A stretch of 64,000 nt of DNA, taken from contig NZ_AYZG01000051.1 in assembly GCF_001436695.1 (NCBI RefSeq), positions 148,211 to 212,210 of the forward strand. Reading direction: 5' to 3'. Under the pieces are notes generated by a model that saw only the letters and a list, made by a program, of their open reading frames with translations, was not told the DNA's origin and ran no database searches. Numbering within the stretch: position 1 is the stretch's first letter; each line of letters starts with the position of its first letter. Origin of the DNA: Lactobacillus taiwanensis DSM 21401. Lineage in GTDB: Bacteria; Bacillota; Bacilli; Lactobacillales; Lactobacillaceae. Positions 43,015-51,196 of the stretch are shown piece by piece. Made by a program: the position numbers and the translations under genes.

Positions 43015-43467
43015 TTATAATCCCAACTTCTTTTCTAACTTAGGTAAGTATCTTCTTGAAACATCTGTCTTCTGTTTACAAGCTAGCTTTGCAATCATAT
43101 TACCAGTAAAACCCGCTTCAAGCGATTCAAGATAATTCAAATTAATAATTCCATGCTTTGATACTTGAACAAAATCGTTATTTAGCTTTTCTAAAACCTG
43201 ATACAAACGACCATTAGTCTTAATTACAGCATTAGTCGTATAAAAACTTAATTCTGTCTTTTCAACTTCTACTTTGATAATCTCTTCTATCTTAATAGTT
43301 AAAATTCGATCTTCAGTTTTTACAGGTAAAAGTGAATCTACTTTTTTATCAAAGTTTTTGATATATGCTAAAAGATTATTCACCTTAGACGTTTGACTTG
43401 CAGAAACCACTTTAACCTCAATTTGATCATCTTCTAAATTAGGATTCAGCTGAAATTCAACATCCAC
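43015..43467 (-). CDS. LytTR-domain DNA-binding protein
   Basis: A stand-alone LytTR regulator of 150 residues with no receiver domain. The N-terminal segment (about 1-50) is acidic. The LytTR domain (about 51-148) has RILTIKIEEIIKVEVEK, NGRLYQVLEKLNNDFVQVSKHGIINLNYLESLE and SRRYLPKLEKKLG, the beta-rich fold that contacts DNA. It starts 3 bases after the ABC permease stop and is followed by DUF3021. It probably regulates its own operon, as in related LytTR/ABC loci. No direct-repeat target was identified in the promoter region. Confidence 0.88.
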   Translation of the reverse strand: MDVEFQLNPNLEDDQIEVKVVSASQTSKVNNLLAYIKNFDKKVDSLLPVKTEDRILTIKIEEIIKVEVEKTELSFYTTNAVIKTNGRLYQVLEKLNNDFVQVSKHGIINLNYLESLEAGFTGNMIAKLACKQKTDVSRRYLPKLEKKLGL

Positions 43468-43470
43468 GTA

Positions 43471-44325
43471 TTATTTCTTCTTTCTATTAAGCAAAAGTGC
43501 CAAGATTGATCCAACAATTGCTAAGATAACAATCATCCCTAAAATCACTAAAGCATTATCAAAATTATTTAGTTGATAAGATCCAAATTTAAAATGAATT
43601 CCTAAATATTCAATTAATTGATCTCGCATTCTAGCTGGCACATCTTGCTGACTTAATTTATTCAAAAGCAAGCTTCTAAAACTTGCTGCCTCATAACTAC
43701 TTGGAAATAATTTTACTATATTTTGAGCAGTTTTTGATAAAGTTCCATATGGCATATAAGTTGCCACCATAAATCCTGCTGCTGCACCAACCACAGCTGA
43801 TAAACGGCTAAAAGTAGTCGAAGAATTAATAAACATTACAATGATCAAATTTAATAATGTTGCGCTAAGTGCTCCCAAAAGCATGAATCCTAAACAAGGT
43901 AAATATGCACTATGCACTACATCTGCTTTATCAACTACTGAAAAATATACTGCCATAACAGCAAATGTAATGATTTGCATTAAAAAGCTAACAATAGTAG
44001 CTGATACAACATAGGCCATACTTTCACTAACCGGCGTTAAGGCAGTAAGTTTCATATCATCAATTGCATGACTTTCTTTATCTCTCACCATTTGACCTAG
44101 TGCTTGAAAAGACGTGGTAATGCCTGCAATTGATACAATTCCACCTAGCATCCAAAGATCTAACAACTGTTTTGCATGATGAACATTTTGCCAGGAGCTA
44201 ACAAGATTTTGCTGTAAAAACCCAATATAAATTACAAATGAAATCAATGCTCCAAAGCATGACATAATTACTCCCGGTTTATTAGCAAAGTAAATTTTAG
44301 TATTTCTTTTAATTAAAGCAAACAT
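43471..44325 (-). CDS. ABC-2 type transporter permease
   Basis: The 284 residues have six membrane helices of the ABC-2 exporter permease fold. A long cytoplasmic/extracellular stretch QALGQMVRDKESHAIDDMKLTALTPVSESMAYVV lies between helices 2 and 3, as in DrrB/NodJ-like permeases. Its ATG overlaps the TAA of the ATPase gene by one base, so they are coupled. The ATPase at 44325, the LytTR regulator and DUF3021 complete the operon. Substrate unknown; bacteriocin immunity or drug export is the usual guess. Intact. Confidence 0.87.
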   Translation of the reverse strand: MFALIKRNTKIYFANKPGVIMSCFGALISFVIYIGFLQQNLVSSWQNVHHAKQLLDLWMLGGIVSIAGITTSFQALGQMVRDKESHAIDDMKLTALTPVSESMAYVVSATIVSFLMQIITFAVMAVYFSVVDKADVVHSAYLPCLGFMLLGALSATLLNLIIVMFINSSTTFSRLSAVVGAAAGFMVATYMPYGTLSKTAQNIVKLFPSSYEAASFRSLLLNKLSQQDVPARMRDQLIEYLGIHFKFGSYQLNNFDNALVILGMIVILAIVGSILALLLNRKKK

Positions 44326-45176
44326 TATTGTAGCTCCTTTCCAGCAATATTAATAAAGGCGTCATCAATTGAACCTTGTCGATATTCAAAAGACTTTATC
44401 TTAGCTTGATTTTGATGAAGAAGCATAATCGCTTCATCTTTATCAAGTCCATTAAGTTCAATGTGCTTATCTTTGGCAATAACAGTATAAGCAGTCGTTA
44501 ACTGTTGATTTTCATTTAGCTTTATTACTAATTTGCTTGGAGCATATTTATTCTTAATTTCATGAGCTGATCCATTAGCTAACACTTGTCCATTTTCTAA
44601 AATATACATTTGATCTGCATTTTCGGCTTCTTCTAAATAGTGCGTTGTTAGAAAAATCGTTAATCCCTGCTCTTTTTGAAGTTTCTGTAGGAGATTCCAG
44701 ATTACAATTCTAGTCTGTAAATCCAACCCAGTAGTTGGTTCATCCAAAAACAAAATATTAGGACGATCAATTAAAGCTCGTGCAATATCTACTCTTCTCT
44801 TTTGACCGCCTGAAAGAGTGCCATACTTTTGATTAAGGAATTTTCGAATTCCAATTAAATCAATTAATTGCTCAAGCCAATTTTTAGAAATATCATGATA
44901 CATCTGTGCTCTCAAATTTAGATTATCTTTTACGCTTAAGACATCATCAAGAACACTATTTTGAAAAACAACGCCAATTTTCAAATCCTTAGCATAAGTT
45001 ATCGTGCCACTGGTTGGTTTTAACAAGCCAGTTAAAATATTAATCGTCGTTGATTTTCCTGCTCCGTTAGTTCCCAGATAAGCCACTAATTGACCACGAT
45101 CAACTTTCAAATCAACTTTATTCAAAGCCAATTTCTTACCATATTTCTTAGCTAAATTATAAGTTTCAATTAACAT
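44325..45176 (-). CDS. ABC transporter ATP-binding protein
   Basis: This is the first gene of the LytTR-linked exporter operon. The 283 residues carry Walker A GTNGAGKST (about 35-43), signature LSGGQKRRV, Walker B ILFLDEPTTGLD and H-loop TTHYLEEAE. A C-terminal domain of about 70 residues (SKLVIKLNENQQLTTAY... SIDDAFINIAGKE) follows, as in DrrA-like ATPases. GGAAGG lies 5 bases before the ATG. The pairing with the permease at 43471 is clear. Substrate unknown. Confidence 0.9.
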   Translation of the reverse strand: MLIETYNLAKKYGKKLALNKVDLKVDRGQLVAYLGTNGAGKSTTINILTGLLKPTSGTITYAKDLKIGVVFQNSVLDDVLSVKDNLNLRAQMYHDISKNWLEQLIDLIGIRKFLNQKYGTLSGGQKRRVDIARALIDRPNILFLDEPTTGLDLQTRIVIWNLLQKLQKEQGLTIFLTTHYLEEAENADQMYILENGQVLANGSAHEIKNKYAPSKLVIKLNENQQLTTAYTVIAKDKHIELNGLDKDEAIMLLHQNQAKIKSFEYRQGSIDDAFINIAGKELQ

Positions 45177-45384
45177 AAAAAGTCTTCCTTTCTGAATTCA
45201 CTATTAGAATATAGAAAGAAAGACTTAAATAATTCATTATTTAAATGAGTGGTTAAATTTAAAATACAAGATGCATAAATTTAAAATCAAAATTTTTTTA
45301 AAATCAATATCAGTAAGCATAATATTTAAGTTAATACAGTTAATTTGCTATATTTGAATTAACTATTAAAGAAAGTGTGATCTT
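45177..45384. other. Divergent promoter region between ABC operon and tpx
   Basis: A 208-bp AT-rich gap that must hold the promoters of both divergent units. AAAGAAAGTG near 45370 is the tpx ribosome site. No operator with clear symmetry was found. Confidence 0.4.
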
Positions 45385-45879
45385 ATGAAAGTTACTTTTA
45401 AAGGTAAAGAAGTCAAATTAATCGGCATCCCACCTGAAGTTGGCGATAGTATGCCAAACTTTACAGTTTTAAATAAAGATAAGCATAAAGTTACTAAAGA
45501 TAATTTATTAGGTAAAGTTAGTTTAATCAGTGTTGTACCGGATATCAACACACCTGTCTGCAGCATTCAAACTAAAACTTTTAACCAAACAATGGATCAA
45601 TTTCCAAATGTTAATTTTTTAACTATTTCAACTAATACTATCCAAGATCAACAAAATTGGTGTGCAGCTGAAGATGTTAAAAATATGCAATTGATGTCGG
45701 ATAAAAATTTGTCATTTGGTAAGGCCACTGGATTATTGATTCCAGAATCTGGCATTCTTGCTCGCTCGGTTTGGGTCCTTGATCCGAATGGTAAAATCTT
45801 ATACCGTGAATTAGTTGATGAAATTACACATGAACCTAATTATGATGCAGTATTAAATGAATTAAAACAATTACATTAA
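45385..45879 (+). CDS. tpx: Thiol peroxidase
   Basis: Tpx reduces hydrogen peroxide and alkyl peroxides using thioredoxin. The 164 residues are the atypical 2-Cys peroxiredoxin length. The peroxidatic Cys59 is in VPDINTPVCS and the resolving Cys93 in QNWCAAE, with the conserved Thr and Arg (TPVC, ILARSVWVLD) of the catalytic pocket. It is monocistronic with its own terminator at 45901-45954. Together with the NADH oxidase and flavin reductases, it points to frequent oxygen exposure. Intact. Confidence 0.94.
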   Translation: MKVTFKGKEVKLIGIPPEVGDSMPNFTVLNKDKHKVTKDNLLGKVSLISVVPDINTPVCSIQTKTFNQTMDQFPNVNFLTISTNTIQDQQNWCAAEDVKNMQLMSDKNLSFGKATGLLIPESGILARSVWVLDPNGKILYRELVDEITHEPNYDAVLNELKQLH

Positions 45880-45900
45880 GATTAACAAAATTAGTTTATA

Positions 45901-45954
45901 AAAGAAGTGCTTATCAGATTTTTTCAAATCTTAACGATAAGCACTTCTTTTTTT
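45901..45954 (+). terminator. Terminator after tpx
   Basis: AAAGAAGTGCTTATC and GATAAGCACTTCTTT form a 15-bp stem, with a small inner hairpin and a tail of T residues. Confidence 0.9.
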
Positions 45955-46017
45955 CTTTATTAAATTTTAATATAAAAGTGCTAAGGAACTACGATGGATG
46001 ATTAAGGAGGATTAAAT

Positions 46018-46350
46018 ATGTCATTAACGGTTAATCTTTACTATACCGGTAAAAATGGAAGTGCACGGAAATTTGCTGAAGAAATGGAAAGTAGTGGTGT
46101 AGCTGATCGTATTCGAAAAGAACCAAGAAATGAAAAATATGAGTACTTTATACCATTAGATGATCCTGAAACTATTCTTCTAATTGATAGCTGGAAAAAC
46201 CAAGAATCTCTTGATGCTCACCACGCTTCACCAATAATGCAAGAATTAGCCGATCTACGTAATAAGTATGATCTTCATATGCGTGTAGAGCGTTACATTT
46301 CTGATAAAAATGGTGTTCCAAGTAGTGATCAAAAATTTATTAGAAAATAA
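46018..46350 (+). CDS. Antibiotic biosynthesis monooxygenase (ABM/YgiN) domain protein
   Basis: This 110-residue protein has the ferredoxin-like ABM fold found in quinol monooxygenases and heme-degrading proteins. Features are SLTVNLYYTGKNGSARKFAEEME, the strand YEYFIPLDDPETILLIDSWKN and SLDAHHASPIMQELADLR, in which W and HH mark the binding cleft. A very strong ribosome site, AAGGAGG, lies 8 bases before the ATG. It is single and sits in the redox-stress neighbourhood after tpx. The substrate is unknown. Confidence 0.85.
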   Translation: MSLTVNLYYTGKNGSARKFAEEMESSGVADRIRKEPRNEKYEYFIPLDDPETILLIDSWKNQESLDAHHASPIMQELADLRNKYDLHMRVERYISDKNGVPSSDQKFIRK

Positions 46351-46379
46351 TAGAGTTTTAACTATATTCAAAGACTAAC

Positions 46380-46431
46380 AAAAAGGCGTATGCCTAACAT
46401 CTAAAAAAGATATTGGCTTACGCTTTTTTCT
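46380..46431. terminator. Bidirectional terminator between 46018 and 46418 genes
   Basis: AAAAGGCGTATGCC pairs imperfectly with GGCTTACGCTTTTTT. The right arm includes the stop codon of the minus-strand gene at 46418. Confidence 0.75.
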
Positions 46432-46867
46432 CTATATAAACCTCTAAAAATGTACTATTGCTGAACTTTCTATTAATAGCGTAGGAACTAGAATCAGATT
46501 TTAGGACGATCATTAAAGCGTTAGATTCACCGTAGTTAGCATCTTCCCAAGGCATATAAATATTTTTAGTTTTTCCAGATTTAAAAATCAAATCTACATC
46601 AACTAAATCATGGAATTTAGAAATCCGGTCAGCTAAATTATATTCTTCCGAAGTTTCAATGGTATTTACTCTATCCCAGTCAGCAATCATAGTAAACCCA
46701 TCACATTCAAGGCCTGTTTTAAGGACATCACTATCTTCTTCATGGTCCCAGCGATGGCTGAAGTTAGTATATACATTTTTAAAATTAAAATAAGGAATAT
46801 ACTCAATTGGAATTTGCTCAGACTCACAATTTTCAAAATTAAATTGAATTGCTTTTATCTTTTCCAT
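46418..46867 (-). CDS. Hypothetical acidic protein
   Basis: I do not recognise this 149-residue protein. It is acidic, rich in aromatic residues and predicted mostly beta-stranded, without signal peptide or membrane helix. It has two Cys residues far apart (NFENCESEQ, GLECDGF). I begin at the ATG at 46867, with GGAA 7 bases upstream; a TTG seven codons earlier is possible. It lies downstream of the fic gene at 47096 on the same strand, but a hairpin (46970-47018) and 229 bases separate them. Not obviously an immunity protein, though that was considered. Confidence 0.6.
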   Translation of the reverse strand: MEKIKAIQFNFENCESEQIPIEYIPYFNFKNVYTNFSHRWDHEEDSDVLKTGLECDGFTMIADWDRVNTIETSEEYNLADRISKFHDLVDVDLIFKSGKTKNIYMPWEDANYGESNALMIVLKSDSSSYAINRKFSNSTFLEVYIEKKA

Positions 46868-46969
46868 ACTATGCTTCCATCCTCTCAAACTTTACTGAAT
46901 TGCCACTTTATTATACAAAATTATTTAACAATTTTAACTAATTAACAAGGATGAAAAACATTCTAAGCT

Positions 46970-47018
46970 AAATAGTGAATTAGTTATCCGACGGGATAGT
47001 TGATTCACTATTTTTTAT
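46970..47018. terminator. Hairpin with T-run between fic and the hypothetical gene
   Basis: AAATAGTGAATTA and TGATTCACTATTT, with TATCC/GGGATA inside, form a long stem followed by TTTTTT on the plus strand. Orientation is opposite to the neighbouring genes, so its purpose is unclear. Confidence 0.55.
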
Positions 47019-47095
47019 TCTAGTCGTAGGATGGAAATAGTAGTAAAACAATATGTCATGAGGCACTTCATAGATTGAGTCTTCACCTTTTATTT

Positions 47096-47908
47096 TTACT
47101 TAAAATCATCTAACCTAGTTTGTTTTGCTGCAATCTTTCTTTCCTTTTCAATTCTAGTTAGCAATTGAATACGATCATTCAACTCAAACTCTTCATAATC
47201 AGCAACTAGATTTAAAAATTCATCATTTTGTTTCTTAACTTGTGCTACCCGTAATGCTTTCATATAAGCAGTACGACTATCCTTATCTGGTTGAATATTA
47301 ATAATCAAATAGCCATGCTTGACTAATTCAAAATTCATTAACAGTCTTGCAATTCTGCCATTGCCATCTCTAAAAGGATGAATGGTCACAAATTTCAAAT
47401 GAAGTAAGGCAGCTATTTTAACGGGATGTTCTTTATCTTCTATAGAGTGATACCATTCAAGAAGTTCATGCATCTTATTCGGTACTTCAGCCGTTTTTGC
47501 ATAATGCACTTCAGGCACTCCATTGGACCATACTTCAATTTGTCTGTACTGCCCTGCTGCTTGTCGTTTAGTAGGATCATCAAAATATGTAACCAAACGA
47601 TTAATATCTCGAATTGCAATTTCATCCAGAGGTAATTTACCAGTAGCTAATTCTTGAACGTAATCGTATGCACGACTCAAATCTATAGCAGCCAAATGAT
47701 CAGCTAATGGTTTACCATGAACGGTTAATCCAGTTTCTAACAATGCAGCAGTTTCATATTTAGTTAAAGAACTGCCTTCTATAGCGTTAGAAGACCACAC
47801 ATGATCAAATTTCTTTTCCTTTTCAATTGATTTGATCTCGTCTTTAGTCAAAGGTCTGAGATGAAATACTCTGAATTTCGTTATAACAAAAATTGATACA
47901 AAATTCAT
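47096..47908 (-). CDS. Fic-domain protein with complete AMPylation motif
   Basis: This Fic enzyme probably transfers AMP to a protein target. The 270 residues have the inhibitory helix motif S40-N-A-I-E44-G45 near the N-terminus, the class II arrangement that keeps the enzyme off. The active-site line is H177-P-F-R-D-G-N-G-R185, which has the catalytic His and the phosphate-binding loop. The C-terminal region has charged helices (RIQLLTRIEKERKIAAKQ). The first ten residues (MNFVSIFVIT) look unlike homologues, and the ATG lies within a 24-bp palindrome without a ribosome site. Start uncertain, activity likely. Confidence 0.85.
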   Translation of the reverse strand: MNFVSIFVITKFRVFHLRPLTKDEIKSIEKEKKFDHVWSSNAIEGSSLTKYETAALLETGLTVHGKPLADHLAAIDLSRAYDYVQELATGKLPLDEIAIRDINRLVTYFDDPTKRQAAGQYRQIEVWSNGVPEVHYAKTAEVPNKMHELLEWYHSIEDKEHPVKIAALLHLKFVTIHPFRDGNGRIARLLMNFELVKHGYLIINIQPDKDSRTAYMKALRVAQVKKQNDEFLNLVADYEEFELNDRIQLLTRIEKERKIAAKQTRLDDFK

Positions 47909-47928
47909 AGTTAATCGATTAACTATGA
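47905..47928. promoter_or_regulatory. 24-bp perfect palindrome over the fic start codon
   Basis: TCATAGTTAATC-GATTAACTATGA is a perfect palindrome with no spacer. It spans the predicted fic start codon (47906-47908). Its size and position fit an operator for a dimeric repressor; a chance palindrome of this length is very unlikely. Confidence 0.75.
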
Positions 47929-47956
47929 TTCATACCGTTTTGGAGGTTTTTATTAT

Positions 47957-49144
47957 TTAGGCAAAATAATGACAAATCACACTTGCTGCAGATTTTGCAC
48001 AAATAATTAGACAATCTTCATTCATCATGAACTTAGGACTGTGATGCGGATAAATTCCACCATCTTTAGGCTGGCAACCTACATAAAAGAAGCAAGCTGG
48101 CTTTTTTTGAGCAAAATAAGCAAAATCTTCTGAGGCATTTACTACACCGCTATCTTTAACGGCCCTTACTTCTGGAATATCGCTTTCCTTAATCCAAGTC
48201 TCTACTTCCTTAGTTAGGTCACGATTATTAATTAAAACAGGATAATTATCGTCATAATCAAGTTTTGACTTCACACCAAAAGTTACGTCAGTTCCTTTAA
48301 CAATCTGCTCAATATTTTCTTTAATTACTTTACGAGTTTCTTTGCTCATTACTCGCACGTCACCTTTGAGTTTAACTTGACCTTTAATTGCGTTGTAACT
48401 ACCTACTCCATCAAAGGAACCGATAGTTATACTTCCCACTTCAAATGGATTTAATCTTCTTGAGACAATTGTCTGTAATTGAGTAACAAAATACGAACCA
48501 GCTACAATTGCGTCATTGCTTAGTTGTGGCATTGAAGCATGTCCACCCTTACCAGTAAAAGTAAGATCAAAGTTTGCTCGTCCAGTTTGCGTTGGTCCTG
48601 CATGAAGCTGAACTGTTCCCGTAGGCATCGTGCTCATCACGTGAATACCACAAATATCATCAACGTCATCTAAGGCACCGTCTTTAATCATTGATAAAGC
48701 ACCACCAGGTGCCACTTCTTCAGCCGGTTGATGAATTAAGCGAATACTACCATTAATTTTGTCTTTTAATTGAATTAGACATTTCCCTAAAACTAATAAA
48801 TATGCAGTATGTCCATCATGCCCACAAGCATGCATTACACCAGGATTCTGTGATTTAAAGGGTAAATCATTATCCTCTTGTATCTGCAGTGCATCAAAAT
48901 CAGCACGCCAGGCTAATTTTTTACCTGGTTTATCTACATTAATATCTACTACAATGCCATACCCGTCACCACAATCATGTACTTTACAATCTAAATCCCG
49001 ATAGTAGTTCTTAATAAACTCTGCGGTGTGCTTTTCATGAAAAGATGGTTCGGGATGTTCATGTAGATACCGACGAATCTTAATCATTTCATCTTTATGT
49101 TCATCTAAAAGTTGCATTAATTCTGATTCAAAATTTGCATCCAT
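47957..49144 (-). CDS. M20-family amidohydrolase (N-acyl-amino acid / hippurate hydrolase)
   Basis: This zinc metallopeptidase removes acyl groups from amino acids. The 395 residues show the M20D pattern: HEHPEPSFHE, the metal site HACGHDGHTA (about 105-114), the catalytic QPAEEVAPGGA and the final zinc His in YPHHSPKF. A dimerisation lid domain (about 185-300) contains FTGKGGHASMPQ. The gene is upstream of fic on the same strand, 49 bases away, but with the palindrome in between. Possible substrates include N-acetyl-amino acids or bile-acid conjugates; the sequence does not decide. Intact. Confidence 0.9.
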   Translation of the reverse strand: MDANFESELMQLLDEHKDEMIKIRRYLHEHPEPSFHEKHTAEFIKNYYRDLDCKVHDCGDGYGIVVDINVDKPGKKLAWRADFDALQIQEDNDLPFKSQNPGVMHACGHDGHTAYLLVLGKCLIQLKDKINGSIRLIHQPAEEVAPGGALSMIKDGALDDVDDICGIHVMSTMPTGTVQLHAGPTQTGRANFDLTFTGKGGHASMPQLSNDAIVAGSYFVTQLQTIVSRRLNPFEVGSITIGSFDGVGSYNAIKGQVKLKGDVRVMSKETRKVIKENIEQIVKGTDVTFGVKSKLDYDDNYPVLINNRDLTKEVETWIKESDIPEVRAVKDSGVVNASEDFAYFAQKKPACFFYVGCQPKDGGIYPHHSPKFMMNEDCLIICAKSAASVICHYFA

Positions 49145-49276
49145 AATAACCCTCCATTATGTGGCTTAACAATTAAATTATAATCTGAAGACCATTCGAA
49201 AGATAAAATTTGACACTGAAGAAGGCGTTATCTATTTATTCAAGTTAATAATCATATAAAATTATTGATTGTATCT

Positions 49277-49309
49277 AAAAAGCATCTCACCTTTTATTGG
49301 GATACTTTT
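49277..49309 (-). terminator. Hairpin downstream of decayed region
   Basis: AAAAGCATCTC and the GGGATACTTTT arm pair with mismatches, with a T-run on the minus strand. It may have ended the decayed genes at 49390-50986. Confidence 0.5.
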
Positions 49310-49389
49310 ATTATTTATTCTATTAGGTTCAAGCTCTTTTTCAGTCGCTAAACTTTTTAATTATTTAAGAAGCTTTTCCAATTCATAAT

Positions 49390-49770
49390 TATTCTTCTCT
49401 AATTATATTTTGAATATTCATAGTAATACGTGCAAATACTTTATGGTCATTGAAATCATGCCCAACTTCAGAGAAATTGAATACTCTTTAATTTGTAGCC
49501 TTCACTGATAAAATAATCAAGAATAATAACCAGATAACTTTTTGGTACGTTAAATTTCACATTTTTATCACTTTTTTAAATAATCACGATACTCTTTTTC
49601 GATATTATTTTTTATTTCTTATAAGTTGATCCTCTTTACTTTTAACTAACGTCTTAAGTTCATTAAAATCACTTCTTAAATATTTTTATCTTCTTGTATC
49701 ATTTACTACTGTCAGCAGTTCATAAATTTCATTAATATTTTTTATAGCCAAAATAATACTTGCATTTCAA
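49390..49770 (-). pseudogene. Multiply broken unknown gene
   Basis: The minus strand carries successive fragments in different frames: AIKNINEIYELLTVVNDTRR, then SDFNELKTLVKSKEDQLIR, KKNIEKEYRDYLKK, VKFNVPKSYLVIILDYFISE and EVGHDFNDHKVFARITMNIQ. Together they look like one acidic, helical protein of about 130 residues with at least three frameshifts. I do not recognise the family. It is certainly non-functional. The fragments were read by eye, so the edges are approximate. Confidence 0.5.
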
Positions 49771-49780
49771 AGAATTATTA

Positions 49781-50175
49781 CTAGTTACCTCTATCCTCTA
49801 ATGGAGAAATTTGGCCTTGATAGAACTTATTTAATCCTGCACGAACCTTCTTCCACTGAAGCATATTCATATCCTGATGAGTCTTACGAAACTTTGAACG
49901 AAAGTAACGCGTTAAGACCAGTTTGTTGACGATCAGCCTCATTAGGATCGTAATGTCGAATAACAAATCCCATTACTAAAAGCGCAGTACAACCCGCAAC
50001 ACCCAAGATTGTCATCAACATTCTTGTCTTATAGCGAAAAAGATTACGAGCAGTAACTTTGTAATTAAAGCTCATTCTGCTCCAAAGAGGCGTAATTCTT
50101 TCAAGTAGAATTCTGGAACCATTCTTTGGTGGTTTAAGTAGTAGCAACGCCGCTGGACGAGTCTTAAGTGTTGAC
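49781..50175 (-). pseudogene. Mosaic remnant: FtsX-type permease piece joined to an unknown C-terminus
   Basis: The frame at 49884-50147 carries LKPPKNGSRILLERITPLWS and NYKVTARNLFRYKTRMLMTI followed by GVAGCTALLVMGF, a typical internal part of large FtsX-like ABC permeases. It then switches to RHYDPNEADRQQTGL. In another frame (49781-49966) it continues RYFRSKFRKTHQDMNMLQWK and KVRAGLNKFYQGQISPLEDR, which I cannot assign. At its 5' side the permease frame begins only 20 bases after the sufC stop. So deletions have fused three unrelated gene pieces. No function is expected. Confidence 0.6.
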
Positions 50176-50191
50176 CGTATATGAGCGCCTC

Positions 50192-50986
50192 CTAATTTTC
50201 ATCAACTAGTTTAATATCTAAGCCAAGCTCATCTCGTAAGGCAGCACAACCTTCTTTTTCAAGCTTCTTAGCTAGATCAGGACCACCATCTTTTACAACA
50301 CGTCCATCCATCATGATATGAACCACATCTGGAACAATATAATCAAGCAATCTTTGATAATGTGTAATCATCAGAACACCGAAATTGTCGCCTCGCATTG
50401 CATTAACTCCTCGTTAAACTATCTGCAAAGCATCAATATCAAGACCCGAATCAATTTCATCGAGTATACCAAAACTCGGTTTAATCATTAACATTTGTAA
50501 AATTTCATTTCGCTTCTTTTCCCCACCAGAACAGCCTTCGTTTAAGTAGCGTTCGGTCATCGTTTCATTCATGTCTAATAAATCAAGATTTTTATCTAGT
50601 TCTTTTAAAAAGTCCATAATCGAAATTAGATTGTTCTTTGGACGACGCGCATTAATTGCAGCACGTAAAAATTCCGCATTAGTTACACCAGGAACTTCTG
50701 CTGGATACTGCATAGCTAAAAACAGTCCTTTTCTAGCACGCTCATCAACTGGCATATTAATGATACTTTCATCATTTAATAAAATATCTCCTTCAGTAAT
50801 GTGATAACGTGGATTTCTCATAATTGTTTCTGATAAAGTAGACTTTCCCGTTCCATTTGGTCCCATAATTGCATGAATTTCACCAGTTTTAAGAATAAGA
50901 TTTACACCTTTTAAAATCTTTTATCTAGTCTTTTTACATTTATCTTCGACTTCAACATTTACATCTTTTATTTTCAAAGTAGCCAT
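50192..50986 (-). pseudogene. sufC: SufC Fe-S assembly ATPase with two in-frame stops
   Basis: SufC is the ATPase of the SUF iron-sulfur cluster machinery. One frame of 265 codons from the ATG at 50986 (GAGG 6 bases upstream) contains two TAA codons. The first comes after KCKKTR (codon 22), the second after GLDIDALQIV. Walker A GPNGTGKST, signature SGGEKKRNE, Walker B FGILDEIDSGLD and H-loop MITHYQ are all readable, and the [19 protein letters not shown] tail is specific to SufC. Two independent nonsense changes show it is dead. No sufB, sufD, sufS or sufU is visible in this window. Confidence 0.88.
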
Positions 50987-51160
50987 CTGAATCCTCACTT
51001 TTTATTCGTTGCTTTATATTTAGTGTTTTTACTTTTTGTAGGCACACAACATATAGATGATATAAACCTATTAGAAATATAATGTTAGGCTTGACTTTTA
51101 CTAATCATTTTTAAGTCTTGTTATAAAGGCACTCAATCGTTATTTATTTTTTGCAAAGAA
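50987..51160. other. AT-rich gap upstream of sufC remnant
   Basis: Probably holds the former sufC promoter. No ORF or clear hairpin apart from the terminator at its end. Confidence 0.3.
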
Positions 51161-51193
51161 AAAACTCTGCCAAAATTAATTTAGCAGAGTTTT
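51161..51193 (-). terminator. Terminator after brnQ
   Basis: AAAACTCTGC and GCAGAGTTTT form a perfect 10-bp stem. On the minus strand it is followed by TTTTCTTTG. It starts 4 bases after the brnQ stop. Confidence 0.88.
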
Positions 51194-51196
51194 CTT

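Noticed and set aside
46418-47908. Fic plus downstream hypothetical protein as a toxin-antitoxin pair
   Set aside because: The two are separated by about 230 bases with a strong hairpin, and the Fic protein carries its own inhibitory helix. The hypothetical protein resembles no known antitoxin.
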